Positions 60,407-64,000 of a stretch of 64,000 nt of DNA are shown here, piece after piece (positions within the stretch are counted from its first letter, which is position 1; each line of letters starts with the position of its first letter). A program made the position numbers and the translations under genes. The notes under the pieces were generated by a model. That model saw only the letters and a list, made by a program, of their open reading frames with translations, was not told the DNA's origin and ran no database searches. Source of the DNA: Marivibrio sp040218065 (GTDB lineage Bacteria > Pseudomonadota > Alphaproteobacteria > UBA8366 > Aestuariispiraceae); assembly GCF_040218065.1 (NCBI RefSeq), contig NZ_JAVJQE010000005.1, positions 62,001 to 126,000 of the forward strand. Reading direction: 5' to 3'.

Positions 60407-61003
60407 TTAGTCGGTCGCCGGGAGGTTCAGCGCGATCAGCTCGTCGCAGCCCGCCTGACCGCCCGCGGCGGATGCGATTTCCTGCGCCAGCTGCGGGCGC
60501 ACGGCGATGGCGTAGCGCAGCGCGTACAGGCCGAGATCGACCTTCGCGCCGTCGGCCATCAGCTCTTCCAGGACCGACGCGGCCGCAGTGCAGTACGCGG
60601 AGCCGGTCTGAGCGTGGCGGATCGACGCATCGTTCGCGAGCTCCGTCACGTAGGCGTTCAGCTTCTTGACGCCCGTGCCGCCGTAATTGTTGGTGAAGTG
60701 CGACTTCAGCGCGCGGCCGTGCTGCTGCAGGTCGCTGCGATAGCCGACGGCGAAGGCGTTGTACATCGCGCGTTCGTTGCAGGACAGCGCGGCGACCATC
60801 AAGTCGGACTGCAGCGTGCGCACCGATTTGGCGAGCGTGCCCGATTCGATCCCCTGCGTGCAGGCGGCCTGCGCGGCGCCGACGAGGCCGACGCCCATCG
60901 CAAGCGCCGCGACGGCGCCCGTCGCGCGGCGGGTCCAGCCGGTCCGGGTCCGGGACGGTTTGGCGCGGGCGGAGTGAACTCGGGTCGTCGCCTGATCGGT
61001 CAC
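60407..61003 (-). CDS. Hypothetical secreted protein
   Basis: This 198-residue protein starts with a GTG (GAGAGG site) and a long basic n-region, then a hydrophobic signal core GAVAALAMGVGLVGAAQAAC, with cleavage likely at AQA. The mature part is about 155 residues and helical, with Cys residues just after the cleavage site, in ALSCNERAMYNA, in SAYCTAAASV and in QAGCDELIALN; two disulfides are possible. I do not recognise a family. It converges with trxA. A role in the periplasm is the only inference supported. Confidence 0.75.
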   Translation of the reverse strand: MTDQATTRVHSARAKPSRTRTGWTRRATGAVAALAMGVGLVGAAQAACTQGIESGTLAKSVRTLQSDLMVAALSCNERAMYNAFAVGYRSDLQQHGRALKSHFTNNYGGTGVKKLNAYVTELANDASIRHAQTGSAYCTAAASVLEELMADGAKVDLGLYALRYAIAVRPQLAQEIASAAGGQAGCDELIALNLPATD

Positions 61004-61165
61004 GTGGCAGCCTCTCGCTCGATGAAAAAAAGGACGACGGCCGCCTGTCGCAGGCGGTCTCGACCGAGGCGGAGTGTACCTGCGCGTCGGGGGGACGATC
61101 AAGGCGAAAGCGCCGCGGGCGCGCCAAAATGCCGCCTCAATCAATGCGGTATCCAGGGGCGCGGC

Positions 61166-61978
61166 TCAGTTCTCGACCGGCGCCTCCGGGCTTTCGGATC
61201 CTGTCGGCGGGCCGAAGTCGAGCGAGTCCAGATTGCGCCGGGCCATCTCCGCGGCCGGGCGGCCGTCATGTTTCTCGATCAGCCGGATCCAATCGGCGCG
61301 CGCCGCATCCAGATCGCCCGCAAGACGGTGCACGGCGCCGCGTTCCAGCAAGGCCTCCGGATTGTCGGGATCGAGGTCGAGCGCGCGGTTGGCGCTCTCC
61401 ATCGCCAGATCGAGCACCTCCAACTGCCGATAGGCCGAGGCGCGCAGGGTGAGCGCGTCGACCCGCGTCGAATCGAACTCAAGCGCGCGGTCGAGATCGT
61501 CTATCGCCTCCCAAAGCCGGTTCAGGTCGGCCAGCGCCACGGCCCGGTCGATCAGGATGTCCGGCGACTCGGGAGCAAGATCAAGGGCGGCGGTCTGCAC
61601 CGTGTAGGCCTTCCCGGGCGCGCCTGCGTTCAGCCAGGCCAGGCCGGCGTGGCCCAGAATGTCGGCGACGATGGCCGGCGTCGCGCTGTCCGGCATTTCG
61701 ACGGCCAGCGCTTCGAATCGCGTCGCCGCCTCCTCATGATGGCCGGCGGCGGCCAAGGCGGCGGCCGCGCAATGCTTCGCCGGCGCGCCGCCGCCGCGGT
61801 CCTGCAGCTGCAGCGCGGCTTCGAAGGCCTGGTCTGGGTCGACGTTGATCAAGCTCATGCAGGCTTTGTATTCGCGCGCCTGCAGGGTTTCGATCTCCTG
61901 CGCGGCCGCAGGCGGCGGTTCGGCGGCGAGGCTCGTCAGGGCGAGGCCGATGAGGGCGGCTTGAGAGCGGTTGGTCAT
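61166..61978 (-). CDS. TPR-repeat periplasmic protein
   Basis: This 270-residue protein has a signal peptide (SQAALIGLALTSLAAEPPPA, cut near AAA-Q) and about five tetratricopeptide repeats (for example AGLAWLNAGAPGKAYTVQTA, WEAIDDLDRALEFDS, LAMESANRALDLDPDNPEAL). Such proteins are scaffolds for protein complexes in the cell envelope. It is divergent from the SDR gene, whose start lies 77 bp away. The specific partner is unknown. Confidence 0.85.
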   Translation of the reverse strand: MTNRSQAALIGLALTSLAAEPPPAAAQEIETLQAREYKACMSLINVDPDQAFEAALQLQDRGGGAPAKHCAAAALAAAGHHEEAATRFEALAVEMPDSATPAIVADILGHAGLAWLNAGAPGKAYTVQTAALDLAPESPDILIDRAVALADLNRLWEAIDDLDRALEFDSTRVDALTLRASAYRQLEVLDLAMESANRALDLDPDNPEALLERGAVHRLAGDLDAARADWIRLIEKHDGRPAAEMARRNLDSLDFGPPTGSESPEAPVEN

Positions 61979-62054
61979 GGCCCTAAAGTCGACGGCGCGG
62001 CGCGCCGGCGCAAGCCCCCAGGCGCGCCCTCGTGTAGGTCGGACGGGAGCGGGC

Positions 62055-62936
62055 ATGACCAAACGGCTGTTCATCTTCGGCTACGGCTTCTCCGCCGCGG
62101 CGTTCGCGCGGCGGATGCGCGCGCGCGGGTTCGAGATCGCCGCCACCTGCCGGAGCGCCGAGAAGAAGGCGCGGCTCGAGGCGGATGGAATCGAGGCGCA
62201 TCTGTTCGACGGAACCGCGCCGATCGCGGCGGCCGAGCGGACGTTGGCCCGCGCCAGCCATCTGCTGTCGTCCGTGCCGCCCGATTCCGAAGGGGACCCC
62301 GTGCTGCGTCATCACATAGCGGCGATCCGCGCCGCCGCGCCGTTCGAGTGGATCGGCTATCTCTCCACCACCGGCGTCTACGGCGACCGCGACGGCGATT
62401 GGGTCAGTGAAGACAGCGCGCGCACCCCGACCGGCGCGCGCGGGGCGCGGCGGGTGCAGGCGGAAGACGCGTGGTTCTCGCTCGCCGACGCCGGGCCGGT
62501 CATGAGTTTCCGTTTGGCGGGGATCTACGGCCCGGGCCGCAGCGCCCTCGACACCGTCCGTCAGGGCAAGGCGCGGCGCATCGTCAAGCCGGGTCAGGTC
62601 TTCAGCCGCATCCATATGGAGGACATCGCGCGCGTGCTCGAGGCCTCGGTCGATCGCCCGCACGACGGCGCGGCCTACAATGTCTGCGACGACGAGGCCG
62701 CGCCGCCGCAGGACGTGATCGCGCACGCCTGCGAGCTGTTGGGCGAGACGCCGCCGCCGGAAATCCCGTTCGACGAGGCCGAGCTCTCGGACATGGCGAA
62801 AAGCTTCTACCGCGACAACAAGCGGGTGCGGAACGACCGAATCAAACGGGAGCTCGGCGTCGCGCTCGCCTTTCCCACCTATCGCGAGGGCCTGGGCGCG
62901 CAACTCGCAGCGGAGCGTGCGGAGGCCGCCGATTGA
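62055..62936 (+). CDS. NAD-dependent epimerase/SDR (YeeZ-like)
   Basis: This 293-residue extended SDR has a Rossmann start (KRLFIFGYGFSAAAFARRMR) with the GxGxxA variant of YeeZ-like proteins and the segments YLSTTGVYGDRDGDWVSEDS and SFRLAGIYGPGRSALDTVRQ. The Tyr of the active site is in the TGVYG segment. Related proteins are annotated as SDR-family NAD(P)-dependent oxidoreductases of unknown substrate. The ATG at 62055 follows a GGGAG site. It converges with the regA gene after nine base pairs. Confidence 0.88.
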   Translation: MTKRLFIFGYGFSAAAFARRMRARGFEIAATCRSAEKKARLEADGIEAHLFDGTAPIAAAERTLARASHLLSSVPPDSEGDPVLRHHIAAIRAAAPFEWIGYLSTTGVYGDRDGDWVSEDSARTPTGARGARRVQAEDAWFSLADAGPVMSFRLAGIYGPGRSALDTVRQGKARRIVKPGQVFSRIHMEDIARVLEASVDRPHDGAAYNVCDDEAAPPQDVIAHACELLGETPPPEIPFDEAELSDMAKSFYRDNKRVRNDRIKRELGVALAFPTYREGLGAQLAAERAEAAD

Positions 62937-62945
62937 GCCGGAGGC

Positions 62946-63518
62946 TCAGCCGCGCGGCGCGTGCTTGTTCAGGATCCGCTGCAGCGTGCGGCGATGCATC
63001 TTGAGCCGCCGCGCGGTCTCGGAGACGTTGCGATCGCATTGTTCGAAGACGCGCTGGATGTGCTCCCAACGCACGCGGTCCGCCGACATCGGCTCCTCCG
63101 GCGGCGGCGGCAACTCACGCGCCCCGTCGGCCAGAAGCGCCTGCGCGATCTGATCCGCGTCGGCCGGCTTCGCCAGATAATCGACCGCGCCGCGCTTGAT
63201 GGCGGTGACCGCGCTCGCGATGTTGCCGTAGCCGGTGAGCATCACGATGCGCATGTCGGGGCGCGCGTCGCGCAGCGCGTCGACCGCTTCCAGCCCGTTG
63301 CCGTCGTCGAGCCGCATGTCGACCACTGCATAGGCCGGCTTGACCGCGGCCGCGGCGGCGCCGGCGGCGGTCACGCTTTCCGCGTCCGTCACCTCGAAGC
63401 CGCGCTGCTCCATCGCACGGGCGAGCCGTCGGCGCAGCGGGGCGTCGTCATCCACGATCAGCAATGTGCGCTCCTGCACGGCGTCCGGCGCCGCGCGTTG
63501 CAATTCTTCGGCAGGCAT
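62946..63518 (-). CDS. regA: Redox response regulator RegA/ActR
   Basis: This 190-residue protein has a receiver domain (phospho-acceptor Asp67 in YAVVDMRLDDG, Lys in LAKPAD) and a short Fis-type HTH at the C-terminus (WEHIQRVFEQCDRNVSETAR, RLKMHRRTLQRILNKHAPRG). That ending is almost invariant in RegA, PrrA and ActR proteins, which control photosynthesis, nitrogen and CO2 fixation and respiration according to redox state. It lies 89 bp downstream of the regB gene on the same strand. No senC/prrC gene lies between them. Confidence 0.96.
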   Translation of the reverse strand: MPAEELQRAAPDAVQERTLLIVDDDAPLRRRLARAMEQRGFEVTDAESVTAAGAAAAAVKPAYAVVDMRLDDGNGLEAVDALRDARPDMRIVMLTGYGNIASAVTAIKRGAVDYLAKPADADQIAQALLADGARELPPPPEEPMSADRVRWEHIQRVFEQCDRNVSETARRLKMHRRTLQRILNKHAPRG

Positions 63519-63607
63519 CTTTCACCTCGCTTCCATCCGGGAGCGCCGCTTTTCCATTTCCTCCGACCCGGACCGGTCGACGGGAGGGCGGCGCGCTCCG
63601 TGGCGTA

Positions 63608-64000
63608 TTATGTAGGCTTTTCCGCGCCCTGGGCCAGCGTTCGACGCTCGAATTCGACCGTCGCCTCGGCGCCCCGACGGTTCCGGAAGACAAGCCGTCC
63701 GCCCACCGACTCCAACAGCGTCGTGGCGATGAAGACGCCGAGGCCGAGATGGCCGTCCCGTCCGGCGCGGGTCGACATGTAGGGCTCGCCCAACGCCTGC
63801 AGAACCTGCGGCGCGAAGCCGGGTCCGTCGTCCTTCACGGCGACGCTCACCCGCTCGGTCGACCAATGCAGCCGGATTTCGACCCGCCGGCGCGCGAACT
63901 GGCCGGCGTTCGAGATCAGGTTGCCGAGCCCGTGCAGCAGCTCCGGTCGGCGCAGCACCCAGGGCTCGGACCCCTCATTGGCCTCGTCGGCGACGATGGC
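63608..64000 (-). CDS. regB: Redox sensor kinase RegB/ActS (C-terminal part)
   Basis: The last 130 codons of a kinase whose upstream part lies beyond the right edge. It has the ATPase N-box (LLHGLGNLISNAGQFA), a G-box (KDDGPGFAPQVLQALGEPYM) and the DGHLGLGVFIATTLLESVGG segment typical of RegB/PrrB/ActS. The upstream frame remains open to 64000 with coding-like sequence (ADEANEGSEPWV), so the gene is cut rather than short. Pairing with regA confirms the identity. Confidence 0.92.
   Translation of the reverse strand, partial: AIVADEANEGSEPWVLRRPELLHGLGNLISNAGQFARRRVEIRLHWSTERVSVAVKDDGPGFAPQVLQALGEPYMSTRAGRDGHLGLGVFIATTLLESVGGRLVFRNRRGAEATVEFERRTLAQGAEKPT

Overview
This is about 64 kb of GC-rich chromosome from a motile, free-living alphaproteobacterium. 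The evidence is a RegB/RegA (ActS/ActR) redox pair at the right edge, a LysR/DUF1127 divergent pair, PAS_5, NnrU and DUF3253 proteins, a putative FzlA-type GST and a probable non-AUG infC start. The order (Rhodospirillales-like) is inferred, not proven. I saw no rRNA, tRNA, CRISPR array, transposase, integrase or phage structural gene. Most of the window reads as ordinary core chromosome, with one AT-richer accessory patch.

Layout. 0-8 kb: an Lrp/AsnC regulator (cut by the left edge) divergent from phenylalanine hydroxylase phhA, a small heat-shock protein, an EAL protein, a sulfite-oxidase-like enzyme and a three-gene Gld-type ABC exporter. 7.5-14 kb: infC and thrS, a ferredoxin-like protein, cupin, GST, glyoxalase II and DUF2059. 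14-21.5 kb: a methyltransferase, two MFS carriers, exonuclease I, and a cytosolic chemoreceptor overlapping an Aer-type PAS gene. 21.6-30 kb: acsA, three orphan Tad-type pseudopilin/vWA genes, a PAS_5 protein, a membrane PAS/HD-GYP-like protein with a ruined active site, and a LapG-like periplasmic protease. 30-36.7 kb: small ORFs, a histidine kinase translationally coupled to a periplasmic sulfite-oxidase-fold protein without the molybdenum cysteine, a degenerate EAL protein, cobD and an aminotransferase. 36.7-38.7 kb: the accessory patch (HTH regulator, GNAT-like protein, RelE-like small protein). 38.7-45.4 kb: argG, two LPS-type glycosyltransferases, an alpha/beta hydrolase and a PAS kinase. 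45.4-49.5 kb: an operon with an EctD-like dioxygenase and three dehydrogenases. 49.5-64 kb: FzlA-like GST, entericidin-like lipoprotein, NnrU, DMT exporter, a large chemoreceptor, a PAS/LOV-like kinase, the LysR/DUF1127 pair, thioredoxin, secreted and TPR proteins, an SDR, and regA/regB.

How it fits together. Sensing dominates: two chemoreceptors, four kinases, several PAS proteins and at least three c-di-GMP-type domains, two of which look catalytically dead. Housekeeping genes are scattered between them. REP-like palindromes of the CTCTCCC...GGGAGAG and CCCCGC-GAAA-GCGGGG types sit in several intergenic gaps. The most unusual candidates are the HTH/GNAT/RelE-like patch, the cofactor-less sulfite-oxidase-fold sensor with its kinase, and the degenerate HD-GYP protein beside the LapG-like protease.
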